A DNA stretch of 64,000 nt. Source: Bradyrhizobium diazoefficiens. Its GTDB lineage: Bacteria; Pseudomonadota; Alphaproteobacteria; Rhizobiales; Xanthobacteraceae. The position numbers and the translations under genes are program-made. The stretch spans positions 62,001 to 126,000 of the forward strand of contig NZ_JAFCJJ010000001.1 in assembly GCF_018131015.1 (NCBI RefSeq). The letters are read 5' to 3'. Below are positions 31,043 through 39,155 of the stretch, piece by piece; the first letter of the stretch is position 1; every line of letters begins with the position of its first letter. The notes beneath the pieces are model-generated. The model was given only the letters and a program-made list of their open reading frames with translations. It searched no databases and had not been told where the DNA came from.

Positions 31043-31201
31043 GGCGTCCTCCCCTGCATCAGAAATTGATTGCCGGGAAGGATAGCGGAGGCCGCGCGGT
31101 GCGATTTGCGCAGGATCAATTTTGCCGCGCTGCGGCGAATATGGCCGCGAGCCTTTGATGCAGGGGCAGGACGGAGTTGCGCCCCGGAACGACGGCGAGA
31201 C

Positions 31202-31987
31202 CTACAGCCGAAACTCGTTGGTCAGCTCGCCGATGCCGTCGATCGCGACAGTCACCGTGTTGACCGGCTCCTTCATCACGCCGACGCCGACGGAGGTGCC
31301 GACCGCAATGAGGTCGCCGGGGAGCAGGGTCATGTCGTGGGAGATCCTGCTGACCAGCTCCTGCGCCGAGAAGATCATGTCGGCGATCGGATAGTTCTGT
31401 CGCTCCGCGCCGTTGAGGATGGTGCGCACCACGAGCTTCGCGGGGTCGAGGCCGGTTGTGATCACCGGGCCGAACGGGCCGTAATCGTCGATGCCCTTGG
31501 CGCGGGCCCATTGCGGGAAGGTCGGGTCGCGGGTCAGGATGTCGTTGGCGGTGATGTCGTTGACGCAGGTGTAGCCGAAGATGAAACGATCCGCCTCCGC
31601 CGCCGGGACGCGGGCGCAGGTCCGGCCGATGGCGATGCCGAGCTCGCCCTCATAGGTGGTCTTGCCGTCGTAGTAGGAAGGGCGGCGGATCACCGCGCCG
31701 GGCGCGGCGATGGTGGTGGTGGCCTTGAGCAGATACAACGGCTCCGGCGGCTCGGGCTGATTCAGCTTTGCCGCGAGCGCGTGAAAATTGTTCCAGAGCG
31801 CGACGATCTTGCTGGGCGCGCAGGGCGCGAGCAGTTCGACCTCCGACAGCGCAAGCGTCCTGCCGGTACTGGCGTTGCGGCCGAACATCTCGCCGTCATG
31901 CACGTCGATGCCGCCAGGCGACAGCGTGCCGAAGCCGGTCGTGCCGGCGTGGCGGAAACGCAGCCACTTCCTGACCTCGCCCGCCAT
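31202..31987 (-). CDS. Fumarylacetoacetate hydrolase (FAH) family protein
   Basis: A 261-residue FAH-fold enzyme. Members cleave or decarboxylate 2-oxo acids using a divalent metal. Metal ligands are seen in YEGELGIAIGRT (two glutamates) and TCVNDITANDI (aspartate). The C-terminus has PGDLIAVGTSVGVGVMKEP, the usual closing motif. The ATG at 31987 overlaps the stop of the upstream PanE-like gene by one base (an in-frame GTG three bases earlier is the alternative). Tight coupling with a 2-oxoacid reductase-like enzyme suggests both act on a keto-acid substrate. The precise reaction is unknown. Confidence 0.87.
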   Translation of the reverse strand: MAGEVRKWLRFRHAGTTGFGTLSPGGIDVHDGEMFGRNASTGRTLALSEVELLAPCAPSKIVALWNNFHALAAKLNQPEPPEPLYLLKATTTIAAPGAVIRRPSYYDGKTTYEGELGIAIGRTCARVPAAEADRFIFGYTCVNDITANDILTRDPTFPQWARAKGIDDYGPFGPVITTGLDPAKLVVRTILNGAERQNYPIADMIFSAQELVSRISHDMTLLPGDLIAVGTSVGVGVMKEPVNTVTVAIDGIGELTNEFRL

Positions 31988-33006
31988 CACGCCACCGCCA
32001 GCGCGCGGGGATCGGAAGGCGCGGAGGCGCCGTCATAGAGGCCGGCGATGCGGGCGCGCTGGGTCACCATCGCCAGCACCGAGTCGAGCGCGGGCGTCGG
32101 AATCCCGGTCAGCCGGCCCATCTCCTGCACCACGGTGACGAGCGGGTCGATCTCCATCGGCCGGCCGCGCTCGAGATCCTGGAGCATCGAGGTCTTGTGC
32201 GCGCCGACCTTGCGGGCGCCCTCGATGCGGCGCTCGACGTCGACGCGGAATTTGACGCCGAACGTCTCGGCGATGCCTTGCGTCTCCACCATGATCGCGC
32301 GCGACAGCGCCCGCGTGGAGGGGTCGGTGCAGATCACGTCGAGCGTTGCGTGGGTGAGGGCGCTGATCGGGTTGAAGCAGACATTGCCCCACAGCTTCAG
32401 CCAGATCTCGTCGCGGATGCGGTCGAGCACCGGCGCCTTCAGGCCGGCGGCGACGAAGAGATCGGCGAGGCGCTGCACGTCGGCGCTGATCTCGCCGGAG
32501 GGCTCGCCGAGCGGAAAGTTGTTGCCGTAGACGTGGCGGATCACGCCGGGCGCCTCGATCTCGGTGGCGGGATAGACGATGCAGCCGATGGCGCGCTCGG
32601 CCCCGAGCTCGCGCCACTGCCGCCCGCCGGGATCGATGCTCTCCAGCGTCGCGTTCTCGTAAGCGCCGCCGTGCTTGTAGAAGTACCAATAGGGGATGCC
32701 GTTGACGGCGGTGACGATGCGGGTGTGGGGCCCGAGCAAGGGCTGCATCTTCTCGATCACGCCAGTGATCGAATGTGCCTTCAGCGTGATGATGATGTAG
32801 TCCTGCACGCCGAGTTCGGCGGGATCGTCGGTGCAGCGCGGATAGACCGTGTGGGTCTCTTCGCCCGCGAGCAGCGTCAGGCCGCGTTCGCGCATGGCGG
32901 CAAGATGCGCACCGCGCGCGACCAGGCTGACATCGGCGCCTGCGCGCGCAAGCTGAACCCCGAGATATCCGCCGATCGCGCCGGCGCCGTAGATGCAGAT
33001 CTTCAT
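31987..33006 (-). CDS. panE: 2-dehydropantoate 2-reductase (PanE/ApbA family)
   Basis: A 339-residue NADPH-dependent reductase. The nucleotide-binding motif YGAGAIGGYLGVQLARAGA is at residues 4-22. The catalytic-lysine region ITLKAHS is at about 74-80, and the C-terminal helical domain has the conserved LWGNVCFNPISALTHAT segment. True PanE reduces ketopantoate for coenzyme A synthesis. Many paralogues reduce other 2-oxo acids, and the coupling with a FAH-family gene suggests this may be one of those. A GAGGA ribosome site lies before the ATG at 33006. Confidence 0.85.
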   Translation of the reverse strand: MKICIYGAGAIGGYLGVQLARAGADVSLVARGAHLAAMRERGLTLLAGEETHTVYPRCTDDPAELGVQDYIIITLKAHSITGVIEKMQPLLGPHTRIVTAVNGIPYWYFYKHGGAYENATLESIDPGGRQWRELGAERAIGCIVYPATEIEAPGVIRHVYGNNFPLGEPSGEISADVQRLADLFVAAGLKAPVLDRIRDEIWLKLWGNVCFNPISALTHATLDVICTDPSTRALSRAIMVETQGIAETFGVKFRVDVERRIEGARKVGAHKTSMLQDLERGRPMEIDPLVTVVQEMGRLTGIPTPALDSVLAMVTQRARIAGLYDGASAPSDPRALAVA

Positions 33007-33108
33007 GAAATCCTCGCGGGAAACCGGAAATTTGGGACGAAAGATCCGGTCCGGCTCGGAAGGGTCCGAGCCGGGGCCGGTCGTCGCCGGAGAAAAGGGT
33101 GTTAGGTC

Positions 33109-33534
33109 TTAAGCCGCCTGCGGCGTGCTGTTGGTCGCCTCGTCGACCGCGGCGGCGATGTCGCGCATGCTGATAACGGAGATCAGGCTGTAGTCGTCGA
33201 TCACAGGCAGATGCCGGATGTGGTTCACGTTCATCAGATGGCGGACGTGCTCGATCGTGTCGCGCGAGGTGCAGGAGACGAGTTGCTGCACCGAGACGAG
33301 CTGCGAGACCTTGACGTTGACGGCGCCCGCGCCGTGCTCGGCGACGGCGCGCACCACGTCACGCTCGGTGAACATGCCGACCGCGGTGTTGCCTTCCGAG
33401 CGGACCACGTCCTTGACCACCAGCGCGCTGATGTTGTTGGCCCGCATCAGCTTGGCGGCAATACCCACCGTTTCGTTCATTCGCACCGTGACAACGCGCG
33501 GCGTCTTCTTGCGCAGAATGTCTCCGACCAGCAT
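33109..33534 (-). CDS. CBS-domain pair protein
   Basis: A 141-residue protein that is essentially two tandem CBS domains (about 8-65 and 75-132), a module that binds adenine nucleotides and acts as a sensor of energy charge. Recognisable pieces are NNISALVVKDVVRSEGNTAVGMFTERDVVRAV and NHIRHLPVIDDYSLISVISMRDI. The ATG at 33534 follows GGGAGG. Its promoter carries the 17-bp operator shared with the two antiporters. It may modulate those transporters or their metabolism (inference). Confidence 0.88.
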   Translation of the reverse strand: MLVGDILRKKTPRVVTVRMNETVGIAAKLMRANNISALVVKDVVRSEGNTAVGMFTERDVVRAVAEHGAGAVNVKVSQLVSVQQLVSCTSRDTIEHVRHLMNVNHIRHLPVIDDYSLISVISMRDIAAAVDEATNSTPQAA

Positions 33535-33567
33535 GGCAACCTCCCTGGGGTGAACGATGTCGAAGTG

Positions 33568-33584
33568 TGGTATACATAATGCCA
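33568..33584 (-). promoter_or_regulatory. 17-bp inverted-repeat operator, CBS gene
   Basis: In gene orientation TGGCATTATGTATACCA, an inverted repeat of form TGGNAT-N5-ATNCCA, 33 bp before the CBS start. A TTGACG box sits two bases upstream of it. It matches sites ahead of both antiporter genes and the 45-residue gene. Confidence 0.65.
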
Positions 33585-33650
33585 ATCGTCAAGCGCTGGG
33601 TTTGGCCGATCCGAAAAATCTTGCGACAGCAATGCTGACGTTTGCCGCCG

Positions 33651-33687
33651 GAGAAAACGAAAAAGGGGCGCATCGCTGCGCCCCTTT
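33651..33687 (-). terminator. Rho-independent terminator of the OFA antiporter gene at 33714-35036
   Basis: AAAGGGGCGCA (33662-33672) pairs with TGCGCCCCTTT (33677-33687). Read on the minus strand, an 11-bp stem with a 4-nt loop is followed by a T-rich tail. It begins 27 bp past the stop. Confidence 0.8.
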
Positions 33688-33713
33688 GACTGACGTGACA
33701 GGCCTGTGGCGGC

Positions 33714-35036
33714 TCACGCCGTCTCGGTCTTGGCAGTTCCGGTCGCGGTGTCCGCGTGCTCGGCTTCCTTGCCGAGGATGAAGGAGCGTCGCAGCGGCTT
33801 GATCACGAACAGCGCCATCAGGGCTGCGGTCGCATTCAGGGCCACCGCGACCACGAACACGGCCTTCCAGCCATAGGCGGCCGAGATCACGCTCGCGAGC
33901 GGGACCAGCAGGGAGGCGGTGCCCTTCGCGGTGTAGAGCATGCCGTTGTTCGTGGTCGCATATTTCGAACCGAAGGTGTCGCCGCAGGTGGCGGGGAACA
34001 GCGAGTAGATTTCGCCGAACACACCGAAATAGACCGCGGTGGCGAGCACGAACACGACCGGGACGTGACCATAGGCCGAGAGCGTCAGCAGCATCAGCGC
34101 AGCCGTGCCGAAGGCGATGAACATGGTGTTCTCGCGGCCGATCGTGTCGGAGACGAAGCCGAAGAACGGACGTCCGAAGCCGTCGAAAATGCGGTCGAGC
34201 GAGATCGCGAAGGTCAGCGCCGCCATCTGGAAGCCGGCGAGCGTCACCGGCGTGTCGGCGATCTTGAAGTCGTGCGCGATCGGCGCGATCTGCGCCGCGG
34301 TCATCAGGCCGCCGGAGGCGACCATCACGAAGACGAGATACATGACCCAGAAAATCGGGCTGCGCAGCACCTGCGGCGGGGTGAAGTCGATCCTGGTCTG
34401 CGGCAGATTGAGCTGCTTCTTCTTCGGCGGGATCGAGATCCGCGGCGGCTGGATGAAGAAGGCGAGCACGAACACGATCAGGCCCTGGCCGATGCCGAAG
34501 GTGAGGAATGCGTGCTGGTAGCCGCTTGAGGCGATCATGGCCGCGATCGGCACCACGGTGAGCGCGGCACCCGCGCCGAAGCCCGCGGCGGTCGCACCGG
34601 CGGCAAGGCCGCGGCGATCGGGAAACCATTTCAGCGCGTTGCCGACGCAGGTGCCGTAGACGGCGCCCGCGCCCATGCCGCCGATCACCGCCGCGGCGTA
34701 GAGCAGGGTGAGCGAGTCGGCATAGGAGTTGAGAACCCAGGACAGCGCGATCATCACGCCGCCGAACATGATGACGATGCGCGGGCCGTATTTGTCGACG
34801 AACCAAGCCTCGATCGGCACCAGCCAGGTCTCGGTGACGACGAAGATGGTGAAGGCGAGCTGGATCGCGGCGCGACCCCAGTGGTGTGCGTGATCGATCG
34901 GATCAACGAACAGCGTCCAGCCATATTGCAGGTTGGCGATCATCGCCATGCAGACGATGCCCATCACGAGCTGGAGCCAACGGAAGCCGGTGCGAAGGGG
35001 CGCTGCAGTCACGGCGCCGTCGGTGCTGGAAATCAT
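33714..35036 (-). CDS. OFA-family MFS antiporter (oxalate/formate type), copy 1
   Basis: A 440-residue twelve-helix major-facilitator transporter. It belongs to the oxalate/formate antiporter (OFA) group by its long first helix region GIVCMAMIANLQYGWTLFV, the GAGAVYGTCVGNALKWFPDRRG loop and FDGFGRPFFGFVSDTIGREN between the halves. The family exchanges small organic anions, but the substrate here is not proven. The ATG at 35036 has GGGAGG 6 bp upstream. It is a clear paralogue of the next gene. No formyl-CoA transferase or oxalyl-CoA decarboxylase gene is in the window, so an oxalate role is an assumption. Confidence 0.88.
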   Translation of the reverse strand: MISSTDGAVTAAPLRTGFRWLQLVMGIVCMAMIANLQYGWTLFVDPIDHAHHWGRAAIQLAFTIFVVTETWLVPIEAWFVDKYGPRIVIMFGGVMIALSWVLNSYADSLTLLYAAAVIGGMGAGAVYGTCVGNALKWFPDRRGLAAGATAAGFGAGAALTVVPIAAMIASSGYQHAFLTFGIGQGLIVFVLAFFIQPPRISIPPKKKQLNLPQTRIDFTPPQVLRSPIFWVMYLVFVMVASGGLMTAAQIAPIAHDFKIADTPVTLAGFQMAALTFAISLDRIFDGFGRPFFGFVSDTIGRENTMFIAFGTAALMLLTLSAYGHVPVVFVLATAVYFGVFGEIYSLFPATCGDTFGSKYATTNNGMLYTAKGTASLLVPLASVISAAYGWKAVFVVAVALNATAALMALFVIKPLRRSFILGKEAEHADTATGTAKTETA

Positions 35037-35135
35037 CAAGAACCTCCCTGCGCCTGATTGCGTACGACCCAGGATTGCAAGACGACCTGATGTCGCAAAT
35101 ATTGTGGCTTATCGTCGCAGGCGCGGCGGGCAGAT

Positions 35136-35152
35136 TGGTATACGTTATTCCA
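35136..35152 (-). promoter_or_regulatory. 17-bp inverted-repeat operator, OFA copy 1
   Basis: In gene orientation TGGAATAACGTATACCA, about 100 bp before the start, with a TTGCAT box two bases upstream. Same form and offset as the copies at 33568 and 36635. Confidence 0.65.
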
Positions 35153-35233
35153 GAATGCAAGCCAAAATCTTGGCCGTCGGCCAGAAAGTGCACCGGTTCC
35201 ACGTGGGCGAGGGGTATCGCAAAACCTTCGGGC

Positions 35234-35266
35234 CAAACGAAAACGCCCGGCCGTGAGGCCGGGCGT
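35234..35266 (-). terminator. Rho-independent terminator of the OFA antiporter gene at 35296-36582
   Basis: ACGCCCGGCC (35243-35252) pairs with GGCCGGGCGT (35257-35266), loop GTGA. On the minus strand it is followed by TTTTCGTTT. It starts 30 bp after the stop and shields copy 1 from read-through. Confidence 0.85.
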
Positions 35267-35295
35267 CGTGTATGAAGCAGTGTCCTGAAGCGGGG

Positions 35296-36582
35296 TCAGA
35301 CGGTCGATTTCGCGACCACGACCTTGCGCCAGGGCTTGAGCACCGCGATCGCCAGCAGCGAGGCCAGGATATTGGCGCCGGCTGCGATGATGAACACGTT
35401 GTCCCAGTGGCCGGAGGTCTGCTGCACATAATTGGCCAGCGGAACAAGAAGCGCGGCGGTGCCCTTCGCGGTGTAGAGCAGGCCGGCATTGGTGGTCGCG
35501 AACTTGGCGCCGAACGTGTCGGTGCAGGTCGAGGGGAACAGCGAGTAGATCTCCCCCCAGGCGAAGAACACGAAGCCCGAGAGCAGCACGAACCACATCG
35601 GATCGTGGCCGAACATGTAAAGCAGCCAGATGCCGACGCCTTCCATGCCGAAGGCGATGAACATGGTGTTCTCGCGGCCGATCATGTCTGAGATCCAGCC
35701 GAAGAACGGACGCGTCAGGCCGTTGAGCACGCGGTCGATCGTCGCCGCGAAGGTCACCGCCGTCAGCGTCATGCCCATCAGCGTCACCGGAACGGTGTCG
35801 ACCTTCCAGTCCACGCCGATCGGCTTCAGGTTCGCCGTCACCATCAGGCCGCCGGCACCGACGATCACGAACATGAAGTACATCAGCCAGAAGATCGGCT
35901 GACGCAGCACCTCGGTCGGCGCGTAGTTGCGGCGGGTCTGCAGCAGATTGCTGTTGGCCACCACCGCCGGCACTTGCCCGGCCTTCGGCGCGAGCAGGAA
36001 GAAGGCGAGGATGCAGATGATGATGCCCTGGCCGAGACCGAAATAGAGGAAGGTGGTCTGGAAGCCGCTGTCCTTGATCATGGCCTGGATTGGCGCGACC
36101 GTCAGCGCGGAGCCCGCGCCGAAGCCTGCGGCGGTGATGCCCGCCGCAAGACCGCGCTTGTCAGGAAACCACTTCAGCGCGTTGCCGACGCAGGTGCCGT
36201 AGACGCCGCCGGCGCCGATGCCCGCCACGATCATGCCGAGATAGTAGCCGTTAAGCGTCGTCGCCTGTGCGTTGATCGCCCAGCCGAGCGCACAGAGCAC
36301 GCCGCCGGCGAGCACGACGAGACGCGGACCGTACTTGTCGACGAACCATCCTTCGACCGGCACCAGCCAGGTTTCGAACAGGACAAAGAGCGTGAAGGCC
36401 CACTGGATCGAAGCGCGATCCCAACCGAATTTCTTCTGAATGTCGGGGACGAAGAACGTCCACCCATATTGGTAGTTGGCGATCATCACCATGGCCGCTA
36501 CACCGATCGCCAGTTGCGTCCAGCGATACGTGTCGCTGACGCGCGCGGCTGTAGGGGCCGTTGCCTGCACCATGTCCGTCAT
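35296..36582 (-). CDS. OFA-family MFS antiporter (oxalate/formate type), copy 2
   Basis: A 428-residue paralogue of the preceding antiporter, with matching signatures: ANYQYGWTFFVPDIQKKFGW at helix 1, GAGGVYGTCVGNALKWFPD, and TRPFFGWISDMIGRENTMF at the domain junction. The ATG at 36582 follows GGGAGG. Copy 1 and copy 2 have separate promoters and separate terminators but the same operator, so they appear to be regulated together while transcribed apart. They differ in the loop after helix 6, which may reflect different substrates. Confidence 0.88.
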   Translation of the reverse strand: MTDMVQATAPTAARVSDTYRWTQLAIGVAAMVMIANYQYGWTFFVPDIQKKFGWDRASIQWAFTLFVLFETWLVPVEGWFVDKYGPRLVVLAGGVLCALGWAINAQATTLNGYYLGMIVAGIGAGGVYGTCVGNALKWFPDKRGLAAGITAAGFGAGSALTVAPIQAMIKDSGFQTTFLYFGLGQGIIICILAFFLLAPKAGQVPAVVANSNLLQTRRNYAPTEVLRQPIFWLMYFMFVIVGAGGLMVTANLKPIGVDWKVDTVPVTLMGMTLTAVTFAATIDRVLNGLTRPFFGWISDMIGRENTMFIAFGMEGVGIWLLYMFGHDPMWFVLLSGFVFFAWGEIYSLFPSTCTDTFGAKFATTNAGLLYTAKGTAALLVPLANYVQQTSGHWDNVFIIAAGANILASLLAIAVLKPWRKVVVAKSTV

Positions 36583-36634
36583 AAAGCCTCCCGTGGCGCC
36601 TCTCATTTTCATAACGAGCGCTGGAGCGGCATTC

Positions 36635-36651
36635 TTGTATTCATTATGCCA
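36635..36651 (-). promoter_or_regulatory. 17-bp inverted-repeat operator, OFA copy 2
   Basis: In gene orientation TGGCATAATGAATACAA, 52 bp before the start. Like the CBS copy it is preceded by CCAGCGCTTGA, so the two promoters share an extended block. Confidence 0.65.
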
Positions 36652-36734
36652 AGGTTCAAGCGCTGGTCCGGTCACCGTGCGCAAATGTCGCAGCGTTGTC
36701 CCTCCGCGGCGGTGACTCGGTCAGCACAAGTAGA

Positions 36735-36759
36735 AATGGCCCCGTGCTGCGGGGCCATT
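36735..36759 (-). terminator. Stem-loop terminator of the 45-residue gene
   Basis: AATGGCCCCG (36735-36744) pairs with CGGGGCCATT (36750-36759). On the minus strand the stem ends in ATTTCT. It lies 69 bp past the stop of the small gene. Confidence 0.7.
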
Positions 36760-36828
36760 CATCAAAAGTAGTATGCGGTTATTACCGAAACCAGCGCGCG
36801 GCGCCGAACGTGCCGCAAGTGCACACGG

Positions 36829-36966
36829 TTACAGGCCAAACCGGGGCAGGTCGCCGTTGCGGTTGGAGACGCGGGCGCTCGCCATCAGCAGGCGGTCGAT
36901 CGCAGCGACGAGGCGGGCGAACAGCGAGGCGGACGGGGCGAGAGCAACGGAGGCGGTCTTGGACAT
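36829..36966 (-). CDS. Small protein of unknown function (45 aa)
   Basis: A 45-residue product: MSKTASVALAPSASLFARLV, then AAIDRLLMASARVSNRNGDL and PRFGL. A GGAAAGGGAA purine stretch precedes the ATG at 36966 and a terminator hairpin follows the TAA, so it looks like an independent gene. The N-terminal helix is amphipathic and basic. The ending GDLPRFGL resembles a recognition tail. It carries its own copy of the 17-bp operator at 37024-37040, so it belongs to the same set as the CBS and antiporter genes. Function unknown. Confidence 0.7.
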   Translation of the reverse strand: MSKTASVALAPSASLFARLVAAIDRLLMASARVSNRNGDLPRFGL

Positions 36967-37023
36967 CGGAATTTCCCTTTCCTGAGACAGTCAGTGTTGC
37001 TGTCCCGTTTCGAAGGGAAATCT

Positions 37024-37040
37024 ATGTATACCAGATACCA
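37024..37040 (-). promoter_or_regulatory. 17-bp inverted-repeat operator, 45-residue gene
   Basis: In gene orientation TGGTATCTGGTATACAT, 57 bp before the start. The left arm and the TATAC core match the other three copies; the right arm is the weakest of the set. Confidence 0.55.
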
Positions 37041-37187
37041 AAGTCCATGCATGCCAGTGCATAGCAGCATTTATTCTTTTGCATTGCAGCATAATCCTGC
37101 GAGAAAGGGGCCGTTCCGGACATAAAGTTTGCCAAATGGCGCCGAATGGATGGTTTTCAGCCGATTTCGTCCGCCCGCGGCGGGATG

Positions 37188-38270
37188 TCACGGCCGGTTC
37201 CCGTCGTCCTCGTCAACCACGAGCCGGCGTCGCGTCGGGAACAGCGTCAGACCATACCGCCCGGCAACGAGGCCCCAGAGGCCCCGCGGCGCGAAAAGCA
37301 TGACCAGGATCCCGAGGGTGCCGAGCAGGATGAGGTACCAGGCGCCGAAATCGGCGAGGTAGCGTTGCATCAGGTAGAAGATGATGGCGCCGATGACCGG
37401 GCCTTCGATGGTTCCGATGCCGCCGATCACGGTGATGAAGATGACATAGGCGGTCCAGTCGAGCACCGAGAAGGCGGCGTCGGGCGAGATCCGCGCCTTC
37501 TGGAGATAGATCAGCGCGCCGAGCATCCCGGTCATGGCGGCGGTTGCGACATAGGCGGCGAGCTTGATGCGATCGATGTCGACGCCGAGGCTTGCGGCCG
37601 CGCTCTCGCGGTCGCGGATCGCACCCAGCGCCAGGCCCCGGCGCGAGCGCAGCACGAGATAGACGAAGACCAGCGTTGCGACCAGCAACGCCAGCGCCAG
37701 CCAGTAGGAGGCGATGTCGCGCGCGGCCGGCGTGCGCACGTCGAACAGCGTCTTGATCCACTCGATCCCGGGCACGGACGAGGTGACGGTTGGGGTGAGC
37801 GAGGTGCCGGTGCCGCCGCCGAGCGGTTTCACCTGCGCGAACACCAGTCGGTAGACCTCGGCCACGACCCAGGTGCCGATTGCGAAATAGGCGCCGCGCA
37901 GCCGGAACACGATCAGCGCCGTCGGCAAGGCCAGCGCCGCCGCGACGATGCCCGCACCCGGGACCGCGAGCAGCGGATTGACGCCGCCGATCAGCGTCAG
38001 CGCGAACAGCACATAGCCGCCAAGCCCGACGAAGGCCTGCTGCCCGACCGAGATCAGGCCGGCATAGCCGGCCAGCAGGTTCCAGCATTGCGCCAGCGCC
38101 ATCATGTAGAACAGGAAGATCAGATCCTGGATGAGATTGCGCCCGGCAAAGCCCGGCAGCAGCACCAGCACGAGCAGGAGAAGCGCGGCGAGGACCGCAG
38201 CCGTGCGCGACACGCGATCCGCGGTCTCGATGCGATAACTTCGCTTCGGCGTGGTCGTGCCGGCCTCCAT
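37188..38270 (-). CDS. Branched-chain-type ABC permease (LivM family)
   Basis: A 360-residue inner-membrane permease with about nine helices and the LivM signature GYAGLISVGQQAFVGLGGY (about residues 67-85). Further conserved segments are AYFAIGTWVVAEVYRL and IGGIGTIEGPVIGAI. The ATG at 38270 is preceded by GAGGGG with 7-bp spacing and lies 11 bp after the LivH-type stop. It is the last gene of the importer operon. Permeases of this group carry amino acids, amides and aromatic acids; the HpaB-type hydroxylase nearby points to an aromatic substrate. Confidence 0.92.
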   Translation of the reverse strand: MEAGTTTPKRSYRIETADRVSRTAAVLAALLLLVLVLLPGFAGRNLIQDLIFLFYMMALAQCWNLLAGYAGLISVGQQAFVGLGGYVLFALTLIGGVNPLLAVPGAGIVAAALALPTALIVFRLRGAYFAIGTWVVAEVYRLVFAQVKPLGGGTGTSLTPTVTSSVPGIEWIKTLFDVRTPAARDIASYWLALALLVATLVFVYLVLRSRRGLALGAIRDRESAAASLGVDIDRIKLAAYVATAAMTGMLGALIYLQKARISPDAAFSVLDWTAYVIFITVIGGIGTIEGPVIGAIIFYLMQRYLADFGAWYLILLGTLGILVMLFAPRGLWGLVAGRYGLTLFPTRRRLVVDEDDGNRP

Positions 38271-38281
38271 CACCATGCCCC

Positions 38282-39151
38282 TCAATCGACCGCGCGCGGA
38301 AACAGGCCGCGCGGCCTGATGGCGAGCACCACCAGGAAGGCGAGATGGCCCGACAGGATCTGCCATTCCGGATCGATGCGCGCGCCGATGGTCTGGGCGA
38401 GGCCGAGGATCACGCCCCCGGCGAGCGTGCCCCAGAAGCTGCCGAGCCCGCCAATGATCACGGCCTCGAAGGCATAGAGCAGGCGCACCGGGCCGATGGT
38501 GGGATCGAAATTCGCGCGCAGGCCGAGATAGAGCGCCGCGATCGCGATCACGACGAAGGCAATGCCCATCGCGATTGCAAAGGTGCGGTTGACGTCGATG
38601 CCCATGAGCTCTGCGACCTCGAGATCATCGGAGGTGGCGCGGAAGGCGCGGCCGATCGCGGTGCGATAGAAGATGAGGTTGAGCACCACGATCACGGCGA
38701 TCGCCGACAGCAGCGTCAGGAGCGGCACGACGCCCACCGCAATGTCGCCGCCGAGCGGGATCGACGCCGTTTCGATCGCGCCGGAGCGCAGGCGGCGGCT
38801 GTCGGCGGAGAACGCCTGCAGCAGCCCGTTCTGGATGATGATGGAGAGACCGAAGGTGACGAGCAGCGGCGGCAAGAGATCGCGCCCGAGCGTCCGGTTC
38901 AGAAGCGCATGTTGAAGACCGAAGCCGATCGCAAACAGGACGGGAGCTGCCAGTAGCACCGCGACGAAGGGATCGGCGCCGAGCTTCTCCGCCACCGCCA
39001 GGATGGCGAAGGCCGCGAGCACGATGAGGTCGCCATGGGCGAGATTGACCAGCCGCATCACGCCGAACATCAGCGACAGCCCGGTCGCGAACAGCGCATA
39101 GAGGCCGCCGAGCAGGATGCCCTGGATGATGGCGTCGAGAAATCCCGTCAT
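38282..39151 (-). CDS. Branched-chain-type ABC permease (LivH family)
   Basis: A 289-residue permease with about eight helices. It opens with DAIIQGILLGGLYALFATGLSLMFGVMRLVNLAHGD, the hallmark of LivH, and ends with GGLGSFWGTLAGGVILGLAQ. It pairs with the LivM-type subunit to form the channel. The start follows the ATPase gene by 4 bp, so it is part of a tightly packed operon. Confidence 0.93.
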   Translation of the reverse strand: MTGFLDAIIQGILLGGLYALFATGLSLMFGVMRLVNLAHGDLIVLAAFAILAVAEKLGADPFVAVLLAAPVLFAIGFGLQHALLNRTLGRDLLPPLLVTFGLSIIIQNGLLQAFSADSRRLRSGAIETASIPLGGDIAVGVVPLLTLLSAIAVIVVLNLIFYRTAIGRAFRATSDDLEVAELMGIDVNRTFAIAMGIAFVVIAIAALYLGLRANFDPTIGPVRLLYAFEAVIIGGLGSFWGTLAGGVILGLAQTIGARIDPEWQILSGHLAFLVVLAIRPRGLFPRAVD

Positions 39152-39155
39152 CGCC

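Noticed and set aside
33568..36651. Sigma-54 promoters suggested by TTGGCAT
   Set aside because: The GC element of a sigma-54 site (TGC at -12) is missing at the required distance.
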